A stretch of DNA of 64,000 nt from Clostridia bacterium (GTDB lineage: Bacteria; Bacillota; Clostridia; Oscillospirales; CAG-272), in contig JAGBIF010000012.1 of NCBI GenBank assembly GCA_017935065.1, positions 1 through 64,000 of the forward strand. Reading direction: 5' to 3'. The notes below the pieces were generated by a model. It saw only the letters and a program-made list of their open reading frames with translations, ran no database searches and was not told the DNA's origin. The stretch's first letter is position 1; every line of letters begins with the position of its first letter. The translations under genes were made by a program, and so were the position numbers. This document shows, one piece after another, positions 52,758 to 61,679 of the stretch.

Positions 52758-53081
52758 TTATATCAGAATCGGTATCAGAAGCTCTAAAACCAGCACCGCG
52801 AGGGCCGAGCCTGTGGCTACTGTGATAAGGCTTCTTTTGAAGTAGGCGAGGGTTACCGCAACTACGGCGGCTGCTATGCCCGAGGCGAGGTAGTCTGTCG
52901 CGTGAAAAAGCGCGGGGATAGCCATAACCGACAGCACGGCGTAGGGAACGTAATAGAGGAAGGAACGCACAAATCTATTCTTTATTTTCTTCCTTATAAA
53001 TAGCATAGGAAGCAGGCGAAGAAGATATGTCACGCCTGCCATAACCGCAAGGCTTATGAGAAACTGTCCGAAATCAAGCAT
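52758..53081 (-). CDS. azlD: AzlD-type amino acid export subunit
   Basis: The small partner of the AzlCD/YgaZH branched-chain amino acid exporter. 107 residues, four membrane helices, with AGVTYLLRLLPML near the N-terminus and FLYYVPYAVLSVMAIP in the middle, as in the family. Its start overlaps the azlC end by eight bases, so the two are coupled. The substrate (valine, leucine and analogues) follows from family knowledge only. Confidence 0.9.
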   Translation of the reverse strand: MLDFGQFLISLAVMAGVTYLLRLLPMLFIRKKIKNRFVRSFLYYVPYAVLSVMAIPALFHATDYLASGIAAAVVAVTLAYFKRSLITVATGSALAVLVLELLIPILI

Positions 53082-53847
53082 CCCCCATCACCTCGCTTCC
53101 CTCGGTATCCCCTCCGTCTTTAGTATCGGCAGAGGCGTCTATCTCATCGTCGGGCAGAGGTGATACTATTGACATCACAACGCTTGCGGCAACGGCGCAG
53201 ATTATGATAACGAAGCCGTCGGGCACCGCCTCAAGTGCTGGAAGATAGAAGAACAGACAGGACAGCGCCACCGAGATTGCGACTACCGCAAGTATCGGGT
53301 GCGACTCGCGTGCCGCGGGGGTTACTATCGCGATAAACATTGCGTACATAGCCACACCGAGCGCCGAGACCACCACCGCGGGCAGAATATTTCCCGCAAC
53401 CGCGCCAAGAAGCGTTCCTAGCGTCCATCCGAGATAGGGGAATATAAGCAGTGAGAGCATATATTTCATACCGAGTGGGCGCCTCTTGCCAACGCTCACC
53501 GCGTACATCTCGTCGGTGACGGTAAAGGCGAGGATAAATCTGTGGCGAATACCGATGTTTTTGTCAAGCTGCATTGACAGCGAGATTGACATAAGCGAAT
53601 ATCGCATATTGATAACCAGCTGTGTCAGCGCAAGCTCAATAAGCCTGCCGCCTGCCGCGATTATCGGTGCCGCCGCAAGCTGTCCTGCCGAGGTGAGGTT
53701 TGTCATTGAGATAAGCACCGCCTCAAGCAGAGTAAGCCCCAGCGAATTTGACAGTATGCCGAACGCAAATGAGGTGGCAAGATAGCCAAGTCCTATCGGC
53801 AGACCGTCCTTAAGACCTGCTTTTATATCGTTTTGTACCGTTTCCAT
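53074..53847 (-). CDS. azlC: AzlC-type amino acid export subunit
   Basis: The large subunit of the AzlCD exporter. 257 residues with about eight helices; GLKDGLPIGLGYLATSFAFGILSNSLGLT at the start is the characteristic family N-terminus (described, not complete). The middle FTVTDEMYAVS is also typical. An acidic C-terminal tail with Asp/Glu/Gly is longer than usual. It is the first gene of the azlCD pair. Confidence 0.93.
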   Translation of the reverse strand: METVQNDIKAGLKDGLPIGLGYLATSFAFGILSNSLGLTLLEAVLISMTNLTSAGQLAAAPIIAAGGRLIELALTQLVINMRYSLMSISLSMQLDKNIGIRHRFILAFTVTDEMYAVSVGKRRPLGMKYMLSLLIFPYLGWTLGTLLGAVAGNILPAVVVSALGVAMYAMFIAIVTPAARESHPILAVVAISVALSCLFFYLPALEAVPDGFVIIICAVAASVVMSIVSPLPDDEIDASADTKDGGDTEGSEVMGDA

Positions 53848-53880
53848 TTTAGTGCCTTTGATTTTTCGAATATGCTTCGT

Positions 53881-55602
53881 TTATGAATATGCCTTGAATT
53901 GATAAGAGTAGAGGTGGCTGTACTCACCGCCGAGGGCGAGAAGCTCCTCGTGAGTGCCTCGCTCAATAATTCCGTTTTTGTCAAGCACAACGATCTCGTC
54001 AGCCCCCTTGACGGTTGAGAGCCTGTGCGCCACGACGATAACCGTCCTTCCCGAGGAAAGCTCCTCGAGCGATTTCTGTATCTGCATCTCGGTTACGTTG
54101 TCAAGGGCGCTTGTCGCCTCGTCAAGAATGAGCAGAGAGGGATTTTTCAGAAAGGCGCGCGCAATTGATATACGCTGTCTCTGACCGCCCGAGAGCTTTA
54201 CACCGCGCTCGCCGACCTCGGTCAGGTAGCCGTCCTTAAGTGTGATAATGAACTCGTGAATGCTTGCCCGCTTTGCCGCCTCAACTATTTCCTCGTCGGT
54301 AGCATCGGGGCGCGCGTAGGCAATATTGTCACGCACCGTGCCGTCAAAGAGGAAAATGCTCTGTGACACGATACCGATATGCGAGCGCAGAGAGGCGAGC
54401 CTGATATCGCGTATATCAATGCCGTCAAGCGTAATTCTACCCTCGCTTATCTCGTAAAATCTCGGAATAAGGTTACAAAGAGTAGTCTTGCCGCCGCCCG
54501 AGGGGCCTACAAGCGCCAGCGTCTTGCCCGCCTTGACGTCAAGCGACAGACCGTCTATAACACGCACCCCGTCGGTGTCCCCGTAGCTGAAGCCGACGTT
54601 CTCAAAGCGAATATCACCGACAACGCTCTCAAGCTGGACCCTGCCCTCGTCGATTTCCTCAGGCTCATCCATGATCTCGCAAAATCTTGAGAAGCCTGTC
54701 ATACCCTCCTGAAGCTGCTCGAATATCGCGACAAACTTCTGTACGGGGGTTAAGAACATACCGATATAGAGTATAAACGCGGCAAACTCACCCGTGTCTA
54801 TTTTTCCCGAGAGCAGGAAAAGACCGCCGATAAAGATTATCGCAAGATAGAGAAAATCCCCGATAAAGCCCATTACCGTCTCGTATCTGCCCATAGCCTT
54901 CATAGCCTGTCCGCGATAGGTGGCAAAAAGACGGTTGGCGACACCGAAGCGTTCCATCTCGTAATGCTCGGCACAGTAGGACTTGGTCTCTCTTATACCC
55001 GAAATAGAGTTTTCAAGCGTTGAGTTTATGACCGAGGTCTGCTGACGGGATTTCTTCATCGCGCTCTTCATTCCCCTTCGCGATAACACCGCAAGCAGTA
55101 CGATAAAGGGAAGAAAGGCGAACATTATCAGCGTCAGAGTGACATTTATCCTGATAAGCATAACGAACGAGCCTATCAGCATCAGCAGAATAAGAAACAG
55201 ATTTTCAGGCCCGTGGTGCGCAAGCTCGGAAACCTCAAAGAGGTCGTTTACAAGCCTTGAGAGCAGGTCACCCGTCTTGTGGTCATCATAGTATGAGGTA
55301 GGCAGGCTCTCGTATTTCTTAAAGAGGTCGCGCCTCATATCCTGCTGAAGCTTAATTCCCATTACGTGACCGTAGTAGCTCACGATATAGGTGCAAAGCG
55401 ACTTGATAAGATAAATACCGAGAAGCAGGGCAGAGAAGAGAATTACCCGCCTCGGGGTGTCATCGTGCGAATATACGTTAATTATATCCTTTGCCAGTGT
55501 CGGGTAGTAGAGATTGCACACCGCGATAACTATAGCGGCAAGCATATCGACGGCAAAGAGAAGCTTATAGGGCTTATAGTAGCCGACAAATCTTTTAATC
55601 AT
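53881..55602 (-). CDS. ABC exporter, fused membrane and ATPase domains
   Basis: A half-transporter of 573 residues. Residues 1-310 hold six membrane helices (type IV exporter fold). The ATPase follows, with Walker A GPSGGGKTTL (about 369), signature LSGGQRQR, Walker B LLILDEATSALD and the H-loop VAHRL. It works as a homodimer, or as a heterodimer if a partner exists elsewhere. The substrate is unknown; this MsbA/multidrug-like subfamily moves lipids, drugs or peptides. The start overlaps the recX stop (ATGA), so it is in the recA-recX transcript, an unexpected partner. Confidence 0.93.
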   Translation of the reverse strand: MIKRFVGYYKPYKLLFAVDMLAAIVIAVCNLYYPTLAKDIINVYSHDDTPRRVILFSALLLGIYLIKSLCTYIVSYYGHVMGIKLQQDMRRDLFKKYESLPTSYYDDHKTGDLLSRLVNDLFEVSELAHHGPENLFLILLMLIGSFVMLIRINVTLTLIMFAFLPFIVLLAVLSRRGMKSAMKKSRQQTSVINSTLENSISGIRETKSYCAEHYEMERFGVANRLFATYRGQAMKAMGRYETVMGFIGDFLYLAIIFIGGLFLLSGKIDTGEFAAFILYIGMFLTPVQKFVAIFEQLQEGMTGFSRFCEIMDEPEEIDEGRVQLESVVGDIRFENVGFSYGDTDGVRVIDGLSLDVKAGKTLALVGPSGGGKTTLCNLIPRFYEISEGRITLDGIDIRDIRLASLRSHIGIVSQSIFLFDGTVRDNIAYARPDATDEEIVEAAKRASIHEFIITLKDGYLTEVGERGVKLSGGQRQRISIARAFLKNPSLLILDEATSALDNVTEMQIQKSLEELSSGRTVIVVAHRLSTVKGADEIVVLDKNGIIERGTHEELLALGGEYSHLYSYQFKAYS

Positions 55603-56186
55603 TTTCTGTATCCGTATTTGTAGAGAATTTTTTGAACCTCGGTGTCATCGCTGACACCCTTCTTTTTAAGAAGCGCACGGGCGTTTTGCTTAAAGTCAAC
55701 CGTGCCCGCCTCAGCCAGCGACGCAAGCGCGCGCGATATATCGGCACCCCTGTATCCGCGTGAAAGAAGCCTTGCCGATATTCTGTAGGGGCCGAGAAGC
55801 TCGCGGTTTGCGTATCTCTCAATAAGATTTTCAAGCGCCCTGTCCTCGTTAAGATAGCCTGCCTCACAGCACCTGTCAATAGCATAGCGCACAGCACTCT
55901 GTGAAAAGCCCGCCTCGCGAAGCCTCGCGGCAAGGGCGCGCTCGCTCTTATCCGAGTAGCCGAGCATCCGCGCCGCCCTTCGCACGCATCTTATCCTTTC
56001 GTCACACTCGGTAATAAGTCCCAGCGCCTCATCCTCAAGAGAAACGACAGGAAGGGGACAACCTATCCTAAGGTAAGTCCCCTCGTCTACCGTATATTTG
56101 CGCTCATCATCACCGATAAGCAGTGTCAGCGCGTAGGTTTTCACCGCATCCCCCGCCGACTTGACGGTTTTAAGTATAGCGTTCAT
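55599..56186 (-). CDS. recX: Regulatory protein RecX
   Basis: Inhibits or tunes RecA filaments by binding in the filament groove. 195 residues of three-helix repeats; the RAARMLGYSDKSERALAARL and GYLNEDRALENLIERY segments are typical. A 50-residue N-terminal extension precedes the core, as in Firmicutes RecX. It lies 15 bases after recA, the usual recAX order. Confidence 0.93.
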   Translation of the reverse strand: MNAILKTVKSAGDAVKTYALTLLIGDDERKYTVDEGTYLRIGCPLPVVSLEDEALGLITECDERIRCVRRAARMLGYSDKSERALAARLREAGFSQSAVRYAIDRCCEAGYLNEDRALENLIERYANRELLGPYRISARLLSRGYRGADISRALASLAEAGTVDFKQNARALLKKKGVSDDTEVQKILYKYGYRK

Positions 56187-56201
56187 AATCAGGAGAATTA
56201 A

Positions 56202-57296
56202 TTAATCCTCGTCGTCATCGAAATCCTTGATTTCAAAGTCATCCTCGTCACCGATCGTCTCATCGTCAAAGCCGTCCTTCATAGCACGCTCACGGACGAG
56301 AGCCTCAAGCTTATCCATAAGCTCGCGGTCGGACTCGATAAGGCGTCTTACGTTGTCCTTGCCCTGACCGAGGCGGTTTCCGTCATAAGAGAACCACGCA
56401 CCGCTTTTCTCAATGATACCGAAGGCGATAGCCATATCAATGATCTCGCTTGACTTGGAAATGCCCGTGCCGTAGAGAATATCAAACTCTGCGGTTCTGA
56501 AGGGGGGCGCCACCTTATTCTTTACGACCTTGCACTTGGTGTGCGCGCCGTATACGTCGGCACCGTTCTTAAGCGCCTCGGACTTTCTTACGTCGATACG
56601 CACCGATGCGTAGAACTTAAGCGCGCGGCCGCCCGTGGTAACCTCGGGGTTTCCGTACATAACGCCAACCTTCTCACGAAGCTGGTTTGTGAATATAACG
56701 ATGCAGTTTGACTTGGCGATAGAGCCCGAGAGCTTTCTCATAGCTTGCGACATAAGCCTTGCCTGCACACCGACGTGAGAGGCGCCCATATCGCCCTCGA
56801 TTTCCTGTCTGGGAACGAGTGCCGCTACCGAGTCGATAACGATAATATCAATAGCGCCCGAGTTTACGAGCGTCTCGGCAATCTCAAGCGCCTGCTCACC
56901 GCAGTCGGGTTGAGAAACGAGAAGCTTGTTAATATCAACACCGAGCTTCTTTGCGTACACGGGGTCGAGCGCGTGCTCAGCGTCAATGAAGGCCGCCTCG
57001 CCGCCCTGCTTCTGTACCTCTGCTATAACGTGAAGCGCAATAGTGGTCTTACCCGAGGACTCGGGGCCGTATATCTCGGTAATTCTTCCTCTTGGAATTC
57101 CGCCCACACCGAGCGCGAAGTCAAGCGAGAGTGAGCCTGTCGATACCGCCGATACGTTCATAGCGGCATTCTCACCGAGGCGCATTATAGAGCCCTTTCC
57201 GCACTCGCGCTCAATTCTCGCCATTACCGAGTCAATAGCCGCCCTCTTGTCGGTCCCTGGTGCGGTTTCCTTTGCGGTTGTCTTTTTAGTTGCCAT
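56202..57296 (-). CDS. recA: Recombinase RecA
   Basis: Strand exchange and SOS co-protease; 364 residues. Walker A is GPESSGKTT, Walker B is [10 protein letters not shown], loop L1 is around [15 protein letters not shown], and the conserved [16 protein letters not shown] follows. The acidic C-terminus is normal. In the 122-base upstream gap I find no clear LexA-type box (GAAC-N4-GTTC). It is the first gene of the recA-recX-ABC transporter unit. Confidence 0.98.
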   Translation of the reverse strand: MATKKTTAKETAPGTDKRAAIDSVMARIERECGKGSIMRLGENAAMNVSAVSTGSLSLDFALGVGGIPRGRITEIYGPESSGKTTIALHVIAEVQKQGGEAAFIDAEHALDPVYAKKLGVDINKLLVSQPDCGEQALEIAETLVNSGAIDIIVIDSVAALVPRQEIEGDMGASHVGVQARLMSQAMRKLSGSIAKSNCIVIFTNQLREKVGVMYGNPEVTTGGRALKFYASVRIDVRKSEALKNGADVYGAHTKCKVVKNKVAPPFRTAEFDILYGTGISKSSEIIDMAIAFGIIEKSGAWFSYDGNRLGQGKDNVRRLIESDRELMDKLEALVRERAMKDGFDDETIGDEDDFEIKDFDDDED

Positions 57297-57418
57297 TTTT
57301 TATACCCTTCCTATCCTGTTTTGTATTTTGTTTTGAGAATTTTCTCGGGGCTTATGAGGCTTTCCTCGCCCCGCACTTATATTCTAATCTATAAGTTGTC
57401 CGTTATTCGGGACATCTC

Positions 57419-58693
57419 TCAAAACAGTCTGGTAGCGCCCGTCTGACGGATACGAAGCTTCATTACCGCGCCCTCGCCGAACACGGAATTCATAAGAGCA
57501 ACGTAGCCGTCCGCAAGCTCGTTGGGAACGAACGCCTGGATAGTACCCGCAAAGCCGCCGCCGTGCACGCGGTATGCGCCCGCGCCGTCAAGGTAGCCCT
57601 CGGTAATAGCAAGCGCAAGCGAAAGCCCCTGCTCACGCACGTTTATCGTGGTAAATACGTTCTGAAGAAACCTGAAGGATGAAAGACCAGAGCGAATAAC
57701 ACCGCGGAAGAAGCCGTCAACATCCTTTGCCTTAAGGCACTCTCTTATTTTGCACACTCTGTCATTTTCGCGGATGAAGTGAATAGCGCGAAGAATTGCT
57801 CTGTCACCTACCGTCTCGCGAAGCGCGGGCGCCCTTGCGATAATATCGTCCTCGGTAAGACCGCGAAGGAAATCCTTGCCGAATTCCTTTGCTACCGCCT
57901 TCATCTCATAGGGCACCGAGGCGTAATCGTCGTTGAGGTCGGCGTGGTTTCCGCCCGTATTTACGATACAGAGCGAGTAGCCGAGATTTGCGAGAGGGTC
58001 CTCGATAGGCTCAACGATGGGGTTGCTGTTGTCCTCAAAGTCAATGAATACGAAGCCGCCTACCGCGCACGCCATCTGGTCCATAAGTCCACAGGGCTTA
58101 CCGAAATAGACGTTTTCCGAGAACTGCGCGAGCTTGGCAATCTCGATATTGGAAACCCTGCCGTCGTTGTAAAGGTAATTAAGCACGTTGCCTATCTGTA
58201 CCTCAAATGCCGCGGAGGAGGAAATGCCGCTTCCCTTAAGCACCTCGGTGGTTGAGTAGGCATCGTAGCCGCCGATAGCATAGCCTGCGTTCTTGAAGCC
58301 CTTTGCAAGTCCCGCGATAAGAGATACCGACTTGTACCTCGGGAAGTTGTCGGGGTCGTCGATAGCGTCAAGCTTTACCACGTCCTCGTTGTAGCCCTCG
58401 GACTTGAAGCGTATCACACCGTCGTTATTCCTTGCCGCAACCGCGATAATGTCTCTGTCAATGGCGCCCGCAAGCACACAGCCGTGGTTGTGGTCGGTGT
58501 GGTTGCCCGAAATCTCGCTTCTTCCAGGAACCGAGAAGATAAAGATGTCTCTGTCGTCGCCGTAAAGCTCACAGAATGCGTCAATAGCCTTGATAAATCT
58601 CTCGCTCTGTCTCTTTGTGTCAAGGTAAAGCGCCGAATACCTCTCGGCAAGCGCGCCGCCCTCAATTAGTTTTTTAAGTTCGCAAGCTTTCAT
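57419..58693 (-). CDS. galK: Galactokinase
   Basis: A GHMP-family kinase that phosphorylates galactose at C1 in the Leloir pathway. 424 residues, slightly long. The family signature is PGRSEISGNHTDHNHG (galactokinase type, about 55-70), the ATP loop is LKGSGISSSAAFEVQIG (about 148-164), and the C-terminal VHGGGFAGTIQAFVP is motif 3. No galT, galE or galactose transporter is adjacent, so regulation with the rest of the pathway cannot be seen. Confidence 0.92.
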   Translation of the reverse strand: MKACELKKLIEGGALAERYSALYLDTKRQSERFIKAIDAFCELYGDDRDIFIFSVPGRSEISGNHTDHNHGCVLAGAIDRDIIAVAARNNDGVIRFKSEGYNEDVVKLDAIDDPDNFPRYKSVSLIAGLAKGFKNAGYAIGGYDAYSTTEVLKGSGISSSAAFEVQIGNVLNYLYNDGRVSNIEIAKLAQFSENVYFGKPCGLMDQMACAVGGFVFIDFEDNSNPIVEPIEDPLANLGYSLCIVNTGGNHADLNDDYASVPYEMKAVAKEFGKDFLRGLTEDDIIARAPALRETVGDRAILRAIHFIRENDRVCKIRECLKAKDVDGFFRGVIRSGLSSFRFLQNVFTTINVREQGLSLALAITEGYLDGAGAYRVHGGGFAGTIQAFVPNELADGYVALMNSVFGEGAVMKLRIRQTGATRLF

Positions 58694-58791
58694 TTGTAAA
58701 ACCCTCTTTTATGTATTTTTATGTGTTTTTTATAGCTTTTTTAAAAATGCAAACCTTTTGCTTTTTTCGGTCTGCCGTGCGGTTTTGCCCG

Positions 58792-59748
58792 TCAGAGACG
58801 GGTCTTGATATAGCAAAGCGCCTCGGTGAAGATATCCTCGGGGGTGCGTAGCCTGCCGTCTTTGTCGCACATTATCCTGTGCGCCTCGCTGTCATGCCTG
58901 AACCAGGTCAGCTGTCTTTTTGCGTACGCGCGGGATGCCGCCTTGATTTTTTCTACGCACTCATCAAGCGTCTCATCCCCCGAGATAGCAGGCAAAAGCT
59001 CTTTATAGCCGATAGCGGCTGCCGCCGTGGTGCCGTCCTTGAGAAGCCCATCGGAGGCGAGCGTCTGAACCTCGGAAAGAAGCCCCTCGCTCATCATAAT
59101 GCCGACGCGCTCATCAATTCTCTCATAAAGAAGCTCTCTTTCCTGAAAATCAAGCGTGATATGAAGGATGTCAAAGTCCGAGCTCTCTCTTGAAAGAGCG
59201 TCAAAATAGCTCTTGGTCTTGCCCGTCTTATCGAATATTTCGAGCGCACGCGCAACTCGCCGTACATTGTTTTTGTGAATAGCAAGAGCGCTCTCGGGGT
59301 CGACCTCACGGAGCCTCTTATGAAGCGCCTCACGCCCCTCGTCGGTAGTTAGATCGTAGGGAAGCGTGTCTATGTAGTCTCTTGACGCCTCGGGCACCTC
59401 GTCACTCATATTGCGTGTGAGAGTGTCAAGGTAAAGACCTGTTCCGCCGACGAATATCGGCAGTCTGCCACGCGATGCTATATCTCTTGCGCACTCGGTC
59501 GCAAGACGCTTGTAGTCCTGCGCGCTGAAGTCGGCGGTGGGCGGGATAATATCGAGCATATGGTGCCTGACACGGGCGCGCTCCTCGGCGGTCGCCTTTG
59601 CCGTGCCGATATCCATACCCCTGTATATCTGCATAGAATCAAGCGAGATTATCTCGCCCGAAAGTGCCTCGGCAAGCTTAAGCGAGAGAGCCGTCTTTCC
59701 CGATGCGGTGGGGCCTGTTATTGCGATAGCGGTTATTTTTCCGTGCAT
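58792..59748 (-). CDS. miaA: tRNA dimethylallyltransferase
   Basis: Adds a dimethylallyl group to N6 of adenosine 37 in tRNAs reading U-starting codons. 318 residues. P-loop GPTASGKT (about 11-18), SLDSMQIYRGMDIGTAKAT, FVGGTGLYLDTL and the late TIAYAKRQLTWFRHD-like region (SRAYAKRQLTWFRHD) are diagnostic. It overlaps the hydrolase gene upstream by 16 bases. No mutL or hfq is next to it. Confidence 0.96.
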   Translation of the reverse strand: MHGKITAIAITGPTASGKTALSLKLAEALSGEIISLDSMQIYRGMDIGTAKATAEERARVRHHMLDIIPPTADFSAQDYKRLATECARDIASRGRLPIFVGGTGLYLDTLTRNMSDEVPEASRDYIDTLPYDLTTDEGREALHKRLREVDPESALAIHKNNVRRVARALEIFDKTGKTKSYFDALSRESSDFDILHITLDFQERELLYERIDERVGIMMSEGLLSEVQTLASDGLLKDGTTAAAAIGYKELLPAISGDETLDECVEKIKAASRAYAKRQLTWFRHDSEAHRIMCDKDGRLRTPEDIFTEALCYIKTRL

Positions 59749-60671
59749 TGCGTTATAAAGGCGAGTATATCCGCGAACACCTCGTCACGGCAGGTCTCGT
59801 TAAACAGCTCGTGCCTCGCACCCTCGTAGGTTTTCAGCGTGAGGCTGGAGCAGCCCGCCATAAGCATATGCTTAAAGACGTAGGACACACCCTTGCCGTA
59901 CTGACCGACAGGGTCCATCGTTCCGCTCATAATTACGGTAGGCATATTCTTCGGGTAGGAGTTAAACCACTTGCCCGAGTTTGAGGCGCTTATCATACGG
60001 AACAGCTCGTTATAGCCCTCAAGCGTAAAGAGGAAGCTCGTAAATTTATCGCTGTCACGGTCGGCAACCATCTCTGTATCTCTTGTGAGCCAGGCGTTTT
60101 TGCCCTCGGATTTGTCAAACCTTGAGTTGTAGCCCGAGAACGCAATCCCCGCGATAAAGGCCGAGCGGTATCTCTTGCCTCGGAACAGTGATATCAGCGA
60201 TATAAGCGCGCGCCCGATAGGAAGCATAAGCTTGTGAGGTCCGCCCGTACCGTGGATGATATGACCTACCACCGTGTGAGGGTATCTCTCAACGTAGAGC
60301 CTCGACAAAAACGAGCCCATGCTGTGTCCCATAAGTATAATAGGCACGCCCGCATACCTCTCGCGGAGGGTGCGGTTAAGCTGATGCATATCGCGAAGAA
60401 GACAGGTAATTCCGTCCTCGTCGGCAAAATAACCGAAATCCTCGTCACAGGCCGCGGTCTTTCCGTGGCCTAAATGATGGTTTGCGGCAAGTATGATGCC
60501 TCTTTCGGTAAGATACTCGGCAAGCGCCGTATATCTTCCAGGGTGATCCACCATTCCGTGTGAGAGCTGTACTATTGCACGGGCACCGCCCTCGCTAGGC
60601 TCAAAAACGTCCGCGATTATCTGGTTTTTCTTGTCGGATGAGGGGTAGGTGATCTCATATTTTTTAAACAT
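59733..60671 (-). CDS. Alpha/beta hydrolase, lysophospholipase/monoacylglycerol-lipase type
   Basis: A 312-residue serine hydrolase without signal peptide. The nucleophile elbow is GHSMGSF (about 116-122), the acid is probably in SGTMDPVGQ (about 255), and the His in EGARHELFNE (about 287). The N-terminal QLSHGMVDHPGRYTALAEYL matches the PldB/monoglyceride-lipase group that hydrolyses lysophospholipids or monoacylglycerols. It overlaps miaA by 16 bases and lies 23 bases after the PfkB kinase. Confidence 0.88.
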   Translation of the reverse strand: MFKKYEITYPSSDKKNQIIADVFEPSEGGARAIVQLSHGMVDHPGRYTALAEYLTERGIILAANHHLGHGKTAACDEDFGYFADEDGITCLLRDMHQLNRTLRERYAGVPIILMGHSMGSFLSRLYVERYPHTVVGHIIHGTGGPHKLMLPIGRALISLISLFRGKRYRSAFIAGIAFSGYNSRFDKSEGKNAWLTRDTEMVADRDSDKFTSFLFTLEGYNELFRMISASNSGKWFNSYPKNMPTVIMSGTMDPVGQYGKGVSYVFKHMLMAGCSSLTLKTYEGARHELFNETCRDEVFADILAFITQCTEK

Positions 60672-60694
60672 GCTTAATTCCCCCGAAAAATAAA

Positions 60695-61630
60695 TTAATG
60701 TTGATTACGGTTTATAACATCGGCAACCTCGCCTAACGTGGGCATTGAGGAAAGCACGCCCTTTCGGGATATGCACACCGATGCCGCCGCGCATCCGAAT
60801 GCGACAGCCGAGAGGATATTTCCCCCGCACCTCAGATACTCAAAGGTAAGCGCCGCCGAGAAGGCCTCGCCCGCGCCCGTGAGGTCTCTCAGAGCCTCTG
60901 GCTTGTAGGAGGTTATCATATTGCATCTTTTTCCGTCATAAATGAAGGCACCGCGTGAGCCGAGCGTCAGGACTACGTATTTCGTCTTGAGCTTTTCGTA
61001 AAGCTGGTATGCCGCGCGAAGCCAGGAATCCGTACCCGCGGGCACCGTTCCCGTATATTCCTCGATTTCCTTCTCGTTAAGTATAACTACCTCGCTTGCG
61101 GGAATGTTCTCGATAGGCTGTGCCTTTGACGCGGGGGACGCGCTTAAAAACAGCGGAATACCGCGCGCCGCGGCAAGCTTCCCCGCGCTTACAACGGTAG
61201 AGAAGGGAACGTCAAGCCCGATATATACCGCATCGGGGTTAGTGTCAAACGCGGGAGCGAGGCTCTCGGGCGTTATCTGTGAGTTGGCGCCAGGGTAGAT
61301 CACCCGCCTCGCCGTCCCGTCAGCTTCCTTTATATGTACCGAAAAGCCTGTGGGAAAGTCGTGGTCGACCTTGATGCTTGAGGTGTCAAGGCCGAATTCC
61401 TTATAGAGCTTAAAAAGCTTCTGTCCGTGCACGTCCGCGCCAAGCTTGGTTAAGAAGGTGCATTCCGCGCCAAGCCTTGTAAGAGCTACGGCGACACCCG
61501 CACCGCCGCCACCAGGGGTGTATGCCACACCGCCGTCATCGCTTACAGTGCATCCCGCCTCGGGAAGCTTGAAAAGGTTCATCGAAAGATCCATAGTGGA
61601 GCATCCGATAACTAATATTTTTGTTGCCAT
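60695..61630 (-). CDS. PfkB/ribokinase-family sugar kinase with GAGE in place of GAGD
   Basis: A 311-residue ribokinase-like kinase. The N-terminal GGGGAGVAVALTRLGAECTFLTKLG and the late DLTGAGEAF are the two PfkB signatures. In the second the catalytic base is normally Asp (GAGD); here residue 255 is Glu (codon gag). The change keeps a carboxylate but may lower or alter activity. The sugar or nucleoside substrate is not predictable. It lies 49 bases after the YhaN-like gene and 23 before the hydrolase, in the same direction. Confidence 0.88.
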   Translation of the reverse strand: MATKILVIGCSTMDLSMNLFKLPEAGCTVSDDGGVAYTPGGGGAGVAVALTRLGAECTFLTKLGADVHGQKLFKLYKEFGLDTSSIKVDHDFPTGFSVHIKEADGTARRVIYPGANSQITPESLAPAFDTNPDAVYIGLDVPFSTVVSAGKLAAARGIPLFLSASPASKAQPIENIPASEVVILNEKEIEEYTGTVPAGTDSWLRAAYQLYEKLKTKYVVLTLGSRGAFIYDGKRCNMITSYKPEALRDLTGAGEAFSAALTFEYLRCGGNILSAVAFGCAAASVCISRKGVLSSMPTLGEVADVINRNQH

Positions 61631-61679
61631 GTCAGAAGTCCTTTCTTATTACCTGTCTTAAGGTATCTCCCTCGGAGCC

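Noticed and set aside
57348-57378. Nested hairpin ggggc-gagg-cctc-gcccc between galK and recA as a terminator
   Set aside because: The stem is convincing but no T-run follows on either strand, so its role is left open.
57297-57418. LexA/SOS box at recA
   Set aside because: No GAAC-N4-GTTC or close variant is seen in the gap.
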